Under the pieces are notes generated by a model, which worked only from the letters and a program-made list of their open reading frames with translations, had not been told where the DNA came from and did not search any database. The translations under genes were made by a program, and so were the position numbers. Below are positions 1 to 6,947 of a DNA stretch of 42,443 nucleotides, piece after piece. The stretch is from Lachnospiraceae bacterium NC2008 (lineage in GTDB: Bacteria > Bacillota > Clostridia > Lachnospirales > Lachnospiraceae): assembly GCA_000687675.1 (NCBI GenBank), contig JHWS01000015.1, positions 1 through 42,443 on the forward strand. The letters run 5' to 3'. Every line of letters starts with the position of its first letter. Position 1 is the first letter of the stretch.

Positions 1-81
1 AGACCACAGGGACAGCGTCCAGCTCAGCCAGCAGGTGCAAGACCAGCAGCTAGACCACAGGGACAGCGCCCAGCTCAGCCA
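1..81 (+). repeat. Tandem coding repeat, 51-base period, two copies
   Basis: Bases 1-30 (AGACCACAGGGACAGCG...) are repeated at 52-81 with a single T/C difference. The repeat lies in frame within the partial gene and encodes RPQGQRPAQP. More copies may lie upstream of the window. Confidence 0.85.
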
Positions 82-129
82 AGACCAGCTGCTAGACCAG
101 TTGATGATTACGAAGATTATGACGAATAA
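1..129 (+). CDS. 3' end of an unrecognised protein with a Pro/Arg/Gln/Ala repeat tail
   Basis: The frame is open from the first base and stops with TAA at 127-129, giving the last 42 residues of a protein whose start lies outside the window. The tail is low-complexity: the motif RPQGQRPAQP occurs twice, separated by alanine-rich linkers, and the protein ends in an acidic DDYEDYDE. At DNA level a 30-base unit at 1-30 recurs almost unchanged at 52-81 (a 51-base period), so the tail grew by tandem duplication. Such a basic, proline-rich, disordered tail is seen on nucleic-acid-binding and on surface proteins, but nothing visible identifies the family. I do not assign a function. Confidence 0.75.
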   Translation, partial: RPQGQRPAQPAGARPAARPQGQRPAQPRPAARPVDDYEDYDE

Positions 130-157
130 TTATAATTATGTGTTTTCTGGGTATCGC

Positions 158-171
158 TTCGCCTAGGCGAA
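158..171. repeat. Perfect 14-bp palindrome
   Basis: TTCGCCTAGGCGAA reads the same on both strands. It lies between the end of the partial gene and the terminator at 193. It could be an operator for a dimeric regulator or a small hairpin; nothing else supports either role. It does not resemble a CtsR heptad repeat, which might have been expected before clpC. Confidence 0.5.
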
Positions 172-192
172 TGTAATTTCCTATTAACTAAG

Positions 193-218
193 AGCCCGCT
201 TGTTATAGCGGGCTTTTC
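193..218 (+). terminator. Rho-independent terminator upstream of clpC
   Basis: An 8-bp stem AGCCCGCT / AGCGGGCT with a 6-base loop is followed by TTTTCCTT. It sits 27 bases before the clpC start, so it either ends the upstream transcript or acts as an attenuator in the clpC leader. A TATAAT at 131-136 could start such a leader. Confidence 0.85.
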
Positions 219-244
219 CTTAGATTAGATATAAGGATATTGGT

Positions 245-2722
245 ATGAATTTTAAGAAAGATCAATTTACAGACAAAGCATATATAGCTCTTGAACTTGC
301 TTCTCAGGCTTCTAAACAGATGAAGTCTGGTTATATTGGTTCAGAACATCTTCTTGTTGGACTTATAAGAGAAAGAACCGGCGTAGCAGCTATGGTTCTT
401 AAGGACAATAACGTAGATGAGATAAGAGTATTAGAACTTATTAGCGAGGCTATTCTTCCACAGGGAGGACTTCTTCTTAAAGAGCATAAGGGATTATCTC
501 TTAAGGCTCAGAAGGTTCTTGATAATGCAGGTAAGATAGCTTCCAAAACTGGTGAAAGCAAGATAGGAACAGAGCATATTCTTATCGCCCTTCTTAGAGA
601 AACAGATAGTGTTGCTATAAGAATAATTGCTGCTATGGGACTTAATCCTTCAAAGGTATACTATGATGTTTGCATGGCATCTGGTCTTGAAGGACAGTTT
701 AAAGCAAGCGATATTGAAATTAAAAACGGCAAGAAGAAGAAAAAAGATGGAACAGCTACACTTGATCAGTACTCAAGGGACCTTACCAAACTTGCAAAAG
801 AGGGCAGCCTTGACCCTGTTATTGGAAGAAATAGTGAGATTCAGCGTGTAACACAGATCCTTAGCCGTAGAACTAAGAATAATCCTTGTTTAGTTGGAGA
901 ACCAGGCGTAGGTAAAACTGCTATAGTAGAAGGTCTTGCAGGCTTAATAGCAGATGGTGAAGTGCCAGATACTCTTAAGAATAAGAGGGTTGTAACTCTT
1001 GACCTTGCAGCTATGGTTGCAGGAAGCAAATATAGAGGCGAATTTGAGGAACGAATTAAAAAGGTAATTAATGAAGTTATTAATGCTGGTAATATTATCC
1101 TTTTCCTTGATGAGATTCATACAATTATAGGAGCAGGCGGGGCAGAAGGCTCTATTGATGCTTCTAATATATTAAAGCCATCTCTTGCCAGAGGTGAAAT
1201 ACAGCTTATAGGTGCAACAACTATAAGTGAATACAGAAAATACCTTGAAAAGGATGCTGCTCTTGAAAGACGTTTTCAGCCTGTAACAGTTGAAGAACCA
1301 ACTATAGACCAGGCTATTGAAATCCTTAAAGGGGTAAAATATAAATATGAGCAGCACCATGGTATACAGATTACAGATGATGCTGTATCTGCCGCAGTTA
1401 GACTGTCAGAAAGATATATTAATGACAGAAATCTTCCAGATAAGGCTATTGACCTTATTGATGAAGCCAGCGCAGCTGCCAAACTTAAGGGCATGATTGT
1501 TCCTGAGAATATTAAGAATCTCAGAGAAGAAATTGCAGCTAAAAATGAACAGGTTGAAAGTGCTATTAGAATCGAAGCATTTGGACAGGCAGGGGAGATT
1601 AAAAGAGAGCAGGATGCTCTAAAGAAGAAGTTAGAAAGACTTGAGAAGGCCTATAACAAGAAACTTGAGAAATCAGATCTTGTAATTGATGAAAATGCTA
1701 TAGCTCAGGTTGTTAGTATATGGACTAAGGTTCCTCTTAATAAGCTTACTGAAAAAGAAAGTGAGAGATTACTTAAGCTTGAAGATATGCTTCATAAGAG
1801 GGTAATAGGTCAGGAAGAGGCTGTTACAGCCGTTGCTAAGGCAATTAGAAGAGGTAGAGTAGGCCTTCAGGATCCTAACAGACCTATAGGTTCTTTCTTG
1901 TTCTTAGGACCTACAGGTGTAGGTAAAACAGAACTTTCTAAGGCACTTAGTGAGCTTGTATTTGGCAGTGAGAATGCTCTGATTAGAGTTGATATGTCAG
2001 AATATATGGAATCACATTCTGTATCTAAGATGATAGGTTCACCTCCGGGATATGTTGGATTTGATGAAGGTGGACAGCTATCAGAAAAGGTTAGAAGAAA
2101 TCCTTATTCTGTTATCTTATTTGATGAGATAGAGAAGGCTCACCCAGATGTATTTAATATCTTACTTCAGGTACTTGATGATGGTCATATTACAGATTCT
2201 AAGGGAAGAAAAGTAAGCTTTAAGAACACAATACTTATTATGACAAGTAATGCTGGAGCTCAAAGAATCGTTGATCCAAAGAAACTTGGTTTTTCAACTG
2301 ATGAAAGCCATGAACATGACTATAAGGTTATGAAGTCAGGCGTTATGGAGGAAGTTAAGCGAATCTTTAAGCCAGAGTTTATTAACCGTATAGATGAGAT
2401 TCTTGTCTTCCATCCACTTGAGACAGCTGATATGAAGAAGATAGTTACACTTCTTTCTAATAATCTTATTAAGAGATGTAAGAATCAGATGAATATTAAA
2501 CTGACTGTTTCATCTGCGCTTAAGAATTACCTGGTAGATAATTATAGTGACAAAAAGATGGGGGCGAGACCACTTAAGAGAGCTATTCAGACTCAGGTAG
2601 AGGACGAACTTGCAGAAGAACTTCTAGAGGGTCATGTCCTTCCAGGACAAACAGTGACTGCTACGGTCAAAGATGGTAAGGTAGTATTTAAGTCTGATGT
2701 AAAAGAGAAAAAGAAGAAATAG
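245..2722 (+). CDS. clpC: ATP-dependent Clp protease ATP-binding subunit ClpC
   Basis: Class I Hsp100/Clp AAA+ unfoldase that feeds substrates to the ClpP peptidase in the cytosol. The 825 residues match the usual ClpC length. Visible in order: a double Clp-N repeat (about 1-150), first nucleotide-binding domain with Walker A GEPGVGKT at 218-225 and Walker B LFLDEIHT near 288, a short UVR-like coiled middle domain typical of ClpC rather than ClpB (about 420-470), and a second domain with Walker A GPTGVGKT at 555-562. The middle domain is the McsB/MecA docking site in the family. Unlike Bacillus, ctsR-mcsA-mcsB do not precede it within the visible 245 bases, and no CtsR operator is apparent. 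A lysine-rich tail ends the protein. Confidence 0.97.
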   Translation: MNFKKDQFTDKAYIALELASQASKQMKSGYIGSEHLLVGLIRERTGVAAMVLKDNNVDEIRVLELISEAILPQGGLLLKEHKGLSLKAQKVLDNAGKIASKTGESKIGTEHILIALLRETDSVAIRIIAAMGLNPSKVYYDVCMASGLEGQFKASDIEIKNGKKKKKDGTATLDQYSRDLTKLAKEGSLDPVIGRNSEIQRVTQILSRRTKNNPCLVGEPGVGKTAIVEGLAGLIADGEVPDTLKNKRVVTLDLAAMVAGSKYRGEFEERIKKVINEVINAGNIILFLDEIHTIIGAGGAEGSIDASNILKPSLARGEIQLIGATTISEYRKYLEKDAALERRFQPVTVEEPTIDQAIEILKGVKYKYEQHHGIQITDDAVSAAVRLSERYINDRNLPDKAIDLIDEASAAAKLKGMIVPENIKNLREEIAAKNEQVESAIRIEAFGQAGEIKREQDALKKKLERLEKAYNKKLEKSDLVIDENAIAQVVSIWTKVPLNKLTEKESERLLKLEDMLHKRVIGQEEAVTAVAKAIRRGRVGLQDPNRPIGSFLFLGPTGVGKTELSKALSELVFGSENALIRVDMSEYMESHSVSKMIGSPPGYVGFDEGGQLSEKVRRNPYSVILFDEIEKAHPDVFNILLQVLDDGHITDSKGRKVSFKNTILIMTSNAGAQRIVDPKKLGFSTDESHEHDYKVMKSGVMEEVKRIFKPEFINRIDEILVFHPLETADMKKIVTLLSNNLIKRCKNQMNIKLTVSSALKNYLVDNYSDKKMGARPLKRAIQTQVEDELAEELLEGHVLPGQTVTATVKDGKVVFKSDVKEKKKK

Positions 2723-2787
2723 GAATAATGTTATTATTTATTCATAAAATATTAACAGTTACCTATACTTTTACTCTTAAAAAATGC

Positions 2788-2793
2788 TATACT
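2788..2793 (+). promoter_or_regulatory. Extended -10 promoter of the 2831 gene
   Basis: TATACT preceded by TGC forms an extended -10 (TGN-TATACT) 38 bases before the start codon. No good -35 box is seen at 16-18 bases upstream, which is common for extended -10 promoters. Confidence 0.45.
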
Positions 2794-2830
2794 TAATTTG
2801 TATCAAATAACACTTTTGGAGGTGCTATAA

Positions 2831-3241
2831 ATGGCTTTAGTTAAGGAATTAATTCGTACAGAGTCAGATGGAAGTATTAGTTTTGGAGATTATACATTAA
2901 CTACAAAAAGTAAATTAGAAGACTACGAGCATGCAGGAGATATGCTCAAGGTTAAGACATTTAATGAAATAACACGTCTTGAAAAGAATGGAATGTTTTT
3001 ATATGAATCAGTTCCAGGAACAGCAGTTAATAACTTTACAGAAACAGAATCAGGTATTCAGTTTACTGTTGAAGGCCCTGAAGATGCACAGATAACAGTT
3101 GGCCTTGAAGAAGATAAAGATTATAAGGTATTTGTTGCTGGTGCAGAAGTTGGAACTATGAAGACTAATCTCGGAGGTAAACTTAGCATAAGCGTTGAAC
3201 TTGCAGGATGCGGAGATGTAAAGGTCGAGATTAAGAAATAA
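2831..3241 (+). CDS. Small conserved protein of unknown function ('endosialidase'-labelled family)
   Basis: A 136-residue protein with no signal peptide or membrane segment, rich in beta-forming sequence and acidic residues. It contains one cysteine, in the C-terminal half (ELAGCGDVKVEIKK). Proteins of this size and look in clostridia are often labelled 'endosialidase', but I see no glycosidase domain or catalytic motif and would not accept that function. It has its own ribosome site (TTGGAGG, 10 bases before ATG), an extended -10 promoter and a strong terminator, so it is a single-gene transcription unit, probably well expressed. The function is unknown. Confidence 0.85.
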   Translation: MALVKELIRTESDGSISFGDYTLTTKSKLEDYEHAGDMLKVKTFNEITRLEKNGMFLYESVPGTAVNNFTETESGIQFTVEGPEDAQITVGLEEDKDYKVFVAGAEVGTMKTNLGGKLSISVELAGCGDVKVEIKK

Positions 3242-3261
3242 TCTAAATATTATGAATTGTT

Positions 3262-3311
3262 ATGCCTTCTCTTATGCCTATGTAATCCATAGTTGCATTA
3301 TGAGAAGGCAT
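3262..3311 (+). terminator. Long nested hairpin terminator
   Basis: The outer stem ATGCCTTCTC / GAGAAGGCAT encloses inner stems ATGC / GCAT and CTATG / CATAG around a 5-base loop, so almost all of the 50 bases pair. TTATTTGTTTG follows. It ends the 2831 gene just before radA. Confidence 0.8.
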
Positions 3312-3357
3312 TATTTGTTTGTTGGATAAATACAAAAAAAGGGGACATATATTTAGT

Positions 3358-4752
3358 ATGACAAAAGGTTCAAAAACGAAGATAAGCTTCTTTTGTAAAG
3401 AATGTGGCTATGAATCTGCAAAGTGGCTTGGACAGTGTCCATCCTGTAGTGCTGTTGCTTCATTTACAGAAGCACCTTCATCAACTACAAAAGGCGGCAA
3501 ATCAGCTGGAATAAGAGGCTTATCTCTTGGAAGCACTAAACCTTCAAAGATATCTGAAATAACTGTTACAGAAGACGATAGGGTAGTTACAGGTATAGAG
3601 GAACTGGACAGGGTACTTGGCGGAGGTATCATACCAGGTTCACTAACTTTAGTAGGTGGTGATCCAGGTATAGGTAAGTCAACTTTACTTCTTCAGATGT
3701 GCAAATACCTTTCTGATAAAGACAAAGAAGTATTATACATATCTGGCGAGGAATCTTTAAAACAGATTAAAATGCGTGCCATGCGTATTGGGCAGTTTCA
3801 CGACAGCGTAAGTCTATTATGTGAAACTAATCTGGCCAATATATCGGCTGCAATAGAAGATAGCAAGCCTCTGGTTGTTATTATAGACTCAATACAGACT
3901 ATGTTTAGTGATGAGGCAACAGGAGCCCCAGGAAGCGCTTCTCAGATAAGAGAGTCAACTTCGATATTATTAGACATAGCCAAACGATTAGGAATAGCCA
4001 TATTCATTGTTGGACATGTTACTAAGGATGGTATAGTAGCGGGTCCAAGGATGCTTGAGCATATGGTTGATACTGTTCTTTACTTTGAAGGCGACAGATA
4101 TGCCTCATACAGAATACTTAGAGGTGTAAAGAACAGATTTGGCTCAACTAATGAGATAGGCGTATTTGAGATGGTACAGGAAGGACTTAGAGAGGTTACT
4201 AACCCATCTGAATATATGCTAAGTGGAAGGGCTATGGGAGCGTCAGGAACTGTATGCACCGCTTCTATAGAAGGAACAAGACCTATTCTTCTTGAGATTC
4301 AGGCTCTTGTTAGTGAAACTACCTTCCCTAATCCAAGAAGACAAAGTGCAGGCGCTGATTATAACAGGGTTAACCTTCTTATAGCAGTTCTTGAAAAGAG
4401 ATTAGGACTTAGAATCGGAGGATGCGATGCATATGTAAATATAGCTGGTGGTCTTAAGGTTTATGAACCAGCAATTGATTTAGGTATAATCTTAGCACTT
4501 GCATCTAGCTATCTTGATAAGCCAATTGATGAGAAATTATTAGCTATAGGAGAGGTAGGACTTGGAGGAGAAGTCAGAGCTGTTAACCTAATTGAAAACA
4601 GGGTAAGTGAAGCAGTTAAACTTGGCTTTACAACAATAGTAATACCAAAAGTATGCCTTGAAAGAATAAAAGACAAATTTGCGAACAAGGCTGGTGAGAT
4701 AGAAATCATCGGAGTAGATAATGTTAAAAAGGCAGTAGACCTAATTAGGTAA
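3358..4752 (+). CDS. radA: DNA repair protein RadA (Sms)
   Basis: RecA-related ATPase that promotes branch migration of recombination intermediates. It has the full RadA order: a C4 zinc finger (C13, C16, C27, C30), a RecA-like core with Walker A GGDPGIGKST at 100-109, the RadA signature KNRFGS near 257, and a C-terminal Lon-like domain. The frame is open from a TTG at 3319, but that codon lies against the preceding terminator with no ribosome site. I chose ATG 3358 (464 residues, normal for RadA), which has AGGGGA 13-18 bases upstream and brings the zinc finger to its usual place. The ribosome spacing is longer than ideal. Confidence 0.95.
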   Translation: MTKGSKTKISFFCKECGYESAKWLGQCPSCSAVASFTEAPSSTTKGGKSAGIRGLSLGSTKPSKISEITVTEDDRVVTGIEELDRVLGGGIIPGSLTLVGGDPGIGKSTLLLQMCKYLSDKDKEVLYISGEESLKQIKMRAMRIGQFHDSVSLLCETNLANISAAIEDSKPLVVIIDSIQTMFSDEATGAPGSASQIRESTSILLDIAKRLGIAIFIVGHVTKDGIVAGPRMLEHMVDTVLYFEGDRYASYRILRGVKNRFGSTNEIGVFEMVQEGLREVTNPSEYMLSGRAMGASGTVCTASIEGTRPILLEIQALVSETTFPNPRRQSAGADYNRVNLLIAVLEKRLGLRIGGCDAYVNIAGGLKVYEPAIDLGIILALASSYLDKPIDEKLLAIGEVGLGGEVRAVNLIENRVSEAVKLGFTTIVIPKVCLERIKDKFANKAGEIEIIGVDNVKKAVDLIR

Positions 4753-4780
4753 AAAACTTTTAATCTATAAGGATTACTGC

Positions 4781-4786
4781 TATAAT
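4781..4786 (+). promoter_or_regulatory. Extended -10 promoter of the SEC-C protein gene
   Basis: TATAAT preceded by TGC, with a weak TTTTAA 17 bases upstream. It lies 49 bases before the chosen ATG in the radA to SEC-C gap. Confidence 0.6.
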
Positions 4787-4834
4787 AATAAAGATTTTTA
4801 TAATTTAAACATCTAATTTGTGGAGGATAAACAG

Positions 4835-5341
4835 ATGACATTGTTAGAACAGTGGCGTTCAGAGGCATATAATGAGAACGCAGACAGAAATAAATTACAG
4901 GCTCTTTGGAGTGAGTATTTCCAGGAAGAAAAAGAAGTATATAAGAAACTTCTTGCTAATCCAGATGAGAAGGTAAAGGGCTCTGTAAAAGAACTTGCTG
5001 AAAAATATGGTCTTACACTTCTTCACATGGTTGCTTTCCTTGATGGTATCAATGACAGCCTTGTTAAGCCTAATCCAATTGAAGAGATGGATGAAGATAC
5101 AGTAGTAAGCCTTGAATTTGATAAAGAACTTCTTTACAAGAACATGGTTGCTGCTCAGGCAGACTGGTTATATGGTCTTGAAGAGTGGAAGTCTATCTTC
5201 GATGAAGATAAGCTTAAGGCTCTTTACAAAGAGCAGAAGGCTTCTTCAACAATCAAGAAAGAAGCTAAGGTATATCCTAATGATCCATGTCCATGCGGAA
5301 GTGGTAAGAAATATAAGAAGTGCTGCGGTAAGAACGCATAA
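4835..5341 (+). CDS. SEC-C metal-binding motif protein
   Basis: A 168-residue cytosolic protein, mostly helical and acidic, with a C-terminal SEC-C zinc motif ([20 protein letters not shown]), the CxCx8CC site also found at the end of SecA. It is not SecA: it lacks the ATPase domains. In SecA the motif binds zinc and helps contact SecB and ribosomes; in stand-alone proteins the role is poorly known. The frame also opens at a GTG (4820), but that codon overlaps the ribosome site GGAGGA (4822-4827), which is ideally placed for ATG 4835. It has its own promoter and terminator. Confidence 0.88.
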   Translation: MTLLEQWRSEAYNENADRNKLQALWSEYFQEEKEVYKKLLANPDEKVKGSVKELAEKYGLTLLHMVAFLDGINDSLVKPNPIEEMDEDTVVSLEFDKELLYKNMVAAQADWLYGLEEWKSIFDEDKLKALYKEQKASSTIKKEAKVYPNDPCPCGSGKKYKKCCGKNA

Positions 5342-5361
5342 TTATAAGTTTTAGACAAATT

Positions 5362-5395
5362 AAAAAGATGAGCTAGAAATCTAGCTCATCTTTTT
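5362..5395. terminator. Bidirectional terminator between SEC-C gene and prepilin gene
   Basis: A 16-bp stem (AAAAAGATGAGCTAGA / TCTAGCTCATCTTTTT) with a 2-base AA spacer. A T-run follows on both strands, which suits the two convergent genes it separates. Confidence 0.9.
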
Positions 5396-5419
5396 TGGTA
5401 GTTTTCCAATAGGAAATTA

Positions 5420-6037
5420 TTAGTATCTGGTTCTAGCTCCACTGGCGCTTGATGCTGGTTCTGTGAAGTTTGACATATATGCTGGGTCAGCATCTGGATA
5501 AAGTCTGTAATATACAGTTGATGATCTACCTTCTTTATTGTTTGAAGCCCATACTTCCACACGTCCGTCAGACTGTCTTCTTGTTACACGAAGTTCTGTA
5601 ATATACTTATCTGTATAATTAATCTGGATATTATTTTTTCTTCCAAGCTCATCTTTAAGAGCATCACAGATAATCTGAGATTCCTTCATAGCTGCACTTC
5701 TAAACTTAATCTCTGTAAGCTCAAGAACGTTGTTCATTCTATATGTTTCACCATTATGGTCTGTTACATTGAAAGTAATATAGCTAGAAGCTGTAGGAAT
5801 TTTGTCCCACTGATCTCTAACGGCTGAGTCAATAGCGATTAATCTCTCAAGACTTTCGCCTATTTCTCTTGCTATTTCAAGGTCAGAAGCTTTTTGTGCC
5901 TTCTTTATATACTGAAGAAGATTAGGTACTAATATACTTGCAAGAATTGACATTATTGCTATAACAACAAGAAGTTCTACGAGAGATACGCCCTTGTTTC
6001 CTAACTTACCGTTTCTGTTCATCCATGTTCTTTTCAT
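5420..6037 (-). CDS. Type IV prepilin-like protein (prepilin N-terminal methylation domain)
   Basis: A 205-residue class III prepilin/pseudopilin. The leader MKRTWMNRNGKLGNKG ends in glycine, followed by V-S-L-V-E with the conserved Glu at +5 and a hydrophobic helix (LLVVIAIMSILASILVPNLL), so cleavage by a prepilin peptidase after G16 and N-methylation are expected. The rest is a soluble pilin-like head with no clear relative. Start: the frame is open to 6118, but that stretch is the riboswitch and terminator; ATG 6037 has a perfect TAAGGAGGT seven bases away. No other pilus gene (pilB, pilC, pilD) is present in the window, so it is either an orphan or part of a dispersed pilus set. Control by c-di-GMP is likely through the upstream riboswitch. 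Confidence 0.9.
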   Translation of the reverse strand: MKRTWMNRNGKLGNKGVSLVELLVVIAIMSILASILVPNLLQYIKKAQKASDLEIAREIGESLERLIAIDSAVRDQWDKIPTASSYITFNVTDHNGETYRMNNVLELTEIKFRSAAMKESQIICDALKDELGRKNNIQINYTDKYITELRVTRRQSDGRVEVWASNNKEGRSSTVYYRLYPDADPAYMSNFTEPASSASGARTRY

Positions 6038-6062
6038 AATGTTTACCTCCTTATATTCGATT

Positions 6063-6094
6063 AAAAAAACCACTTCGGGGTGGGCGAAGTGGTT
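6063..6094 (-). terminator. Riboswitch-linked intrinsic terminator
   Basis: Read on the minus strand, AACCACTTCG / CGAAGTGGTT forms a 10-bp stem with a 7-base loop, followed by a run of seven T. It lies between the c-di-GMP aptamer and the prepilin start, so it is the expression platform. A bare GTGGT in the aptamer could pair with ACCAC of the terminator arm, a possible antiterminator, but this is inference. Confidence 0.9.
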
Positions 6095-6107
6095 AGATTG
6101 GTCTAAT

Positions 6108-6182
6108 CTATGCTGCAACTGGCTACCACATTTAAGGCCCTATAGCTTTGCGTCGCAGGATTTCTCCTGTTTTGCCTTTGAA
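6108..6182 (-). ncRNA. Cyclic-di-GMP-I (GEMM) riboswitch
   Basis: On the minus strand the sequence shows the GEMM-I core: GGCAAAAC, a stem CAGGA-GAAA-TCCTG capped by a GAAA tetraloop, the invariant joiner ACGCAAAGC, a second stem that includes a tetraloop-receptor-like stretch (CCTTAAATGTGG), and the closing GGTAGCCAG. GAAA tetraloop docking into the receptor and ligand stacking at the joiner are known for the family. It sits directly before an intrinsic terminator and a prepilin gene. Control of pili by c-di-GMP-I and -II switches is established in clostridia. The simplest reading is transcription control of pilin by c-di-GMP; the sign (on or off) is not decided by the sequence. Confidence 0.93.
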
Positions 6183-6200
6183 GTTTTTTATCTTACACCT

Positions 6201-6230
6201 TATATATCGTCACATTTCCAATTTACTTAA
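6201..6230 (-). promoter_or_regulatory. Possible promoter of the riboswitch-prepilin transcript
   Basis: On the minus strand, TTAAGT (6230-6225) and TATATA (6206-6201) are 18 bases apart and would start RNA about ten bases before the aptamer. The boxes are weak. If it is used, the giant hairpin upstream is not part of the pilin mRNA. Confidence 0.35.
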
Positions 6231-6304
6231 CCCCCATTAAGCAACTTTTTTCTAACTCACTTTCCCCTTCCTTATTTTTATTTTTTTTTATTTTCTTTTC
6301 ACAA

Positions 6305-6760
6305 CCTCCCCTACCAGGGCATCTAAGCTACTGATCCGCTCGTGAAGAACATTTCTATCCTTCTACGATTTGGGTAGGCTTTCCAAAACTGAACCATCCT
6401 TCATAGACGCACTTCAGATGCAAACTAAGATATTCAACCTCAACCTGACTCATTTGTACAAGCTGATGTAAAACCCGCGTGTCTTTCGTAGTAAAATGTT
6501 AATTCCGCGCTTTATAGGGTATACCCCTATCACAGAGTGGATGAGTCACCTAGCGCGGAATACATTTTACAGAAAGACAAAGCGCTGGTTTTACACAGCG
6601 AAGTACAAGCAGACGTTAGGTTGAGGTTGATATCTTAGTAAGCATCTTCGTTTGAACGGTATAAAGGATGGTTCATGGAAAGCCGACCACAAATCGTGAA
6701 GGATCACGAAATGTCCCTCAATGTCGCGAATCGGCAGCTCAGATACCCTGATGGGGGAGG
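6305..6760. repeat. Giant imperfect inverted repeat / candidate rod-shaped structured RNA
   Basis: Two arms of about 207 bases (6305-6511 and 6552-6760) pair around a 40-base centre. Helices, left with right: 6305-6339 with 6726-6760 (28 of 35 pairs Watson-Crick); 6349-6354/6709-6714; 6357-6363/6698-6704; 6365-6372/6690-6697; 6377-6384/6677-6684; 6390-6401/6664-6675 (12 bp); 6424-6432/6631-6639; 6434-6446/6618-6630 (13 bp, TCAACCTCAACCT); 6467-6475/6587-6595; 6481-6487/6572-6578; 6491-6499/6562-6570; 6502-6511/6552-6561 (ATTCCGCGCT). The centre holds a hairpin ATAGGG / CCCTAT. Perfect helices are separated by internal loops and bulges of unequal length. It carries no gene and no target-site duplication that I can see. 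Six of the eight transition mismatches would be G-U wobbles in a minus-strand RNA and two in a plus-strand RNA. Its role is unknown. Confidence 0.9.
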
Positions 6761-6793
6761 GGACTTTATAAGAAAAAATCATGTTTGAAATAT

Positions 6794-6840
6794 GGTTGAC
6801 ATAATATGGGGTTAACATAATATTTTGAGGTTACATAACA
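6794..6840 (+). repeat. Three short direct repeats (iteron-like)
   Basis: GGTTGACATAATAT (6794), GGTTAACATAATAT (6810) and GGTTACATAACATG (6829) are direct repeats at 16- and 19-base spacing, between the giant hairpin and the promoter of the 6948 gene. They could be binding sites for a regulator of either side. There are too few copies, too closely set, for a CRISPR array. Confidence 0.65.
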
Positions 6841-6897
6841 TGTTTTGAACATTGTGAGAATTCTGTCTAAAACGTAACTAATAGGGATAAACTGTGG

Positions 6898-6903
6898 TAT
6901 AAT
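6898..6903 (+). promoter_or_regulatory. Extended -10 promoter of the DUF308-like gene
   Basis: TATAAT preceded by TGG (TGN-TATAAT), 44 bases before the ATG at 6948. There is no clear -35 box. Confidence 0.6.
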
Positions 6904-6947
6904 ATGTTGGTGTGTGGCGGTAGGTCACGGAAAGATTGGAGATTGAT

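Noticed and set aside
2831-3241. Endosialidase activity
   Set aside because: The label exists for this family, but the protein is 136 residues and shows no catalytic domain.
6038-6118. An N-terminal extension of the prepilin up to 6118
   Set aside because: The extension would translate the riboswitch terminator; ATG 6037 has a perfect ribosome site and gives a normal prepilin leader.
6305-6760. The giant hairpin as 6S RNA, SRP RNA, RNase P, tmRNA, a retron msr-msd, or a hammerhead-bearing viroid-like element
   Set aside because: It is far longer than 6S or SRP RNA and lacks their conserved loops. There is no reverse transcriptase in the window, and CTGATG occurrences lack the GAAA partner and stem order of a hammerhead.
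6305-6760. The giant hairpin as a MITE or a decayed insertion sequence
   Set aside because: The ends CCTCCCC / GGGGAGG are inverted, but the flanks (TTCACAA and GGACTTTA) show no target duplication and no transposase remnant is found. This remains possible and a genome-wide copy count would decide.
6591-6818. A 75-codon minus-strand frame across the right arm of the hairpin
   Set aside because: It has no ribosome site, and its codons follow the paired blocks of the structure rather than protein-like composition.
6794-6840. CRISPR array
   Set aside because: Only three short repeats at 16-19 base spacing, no spacers of normal length and no cas genes.
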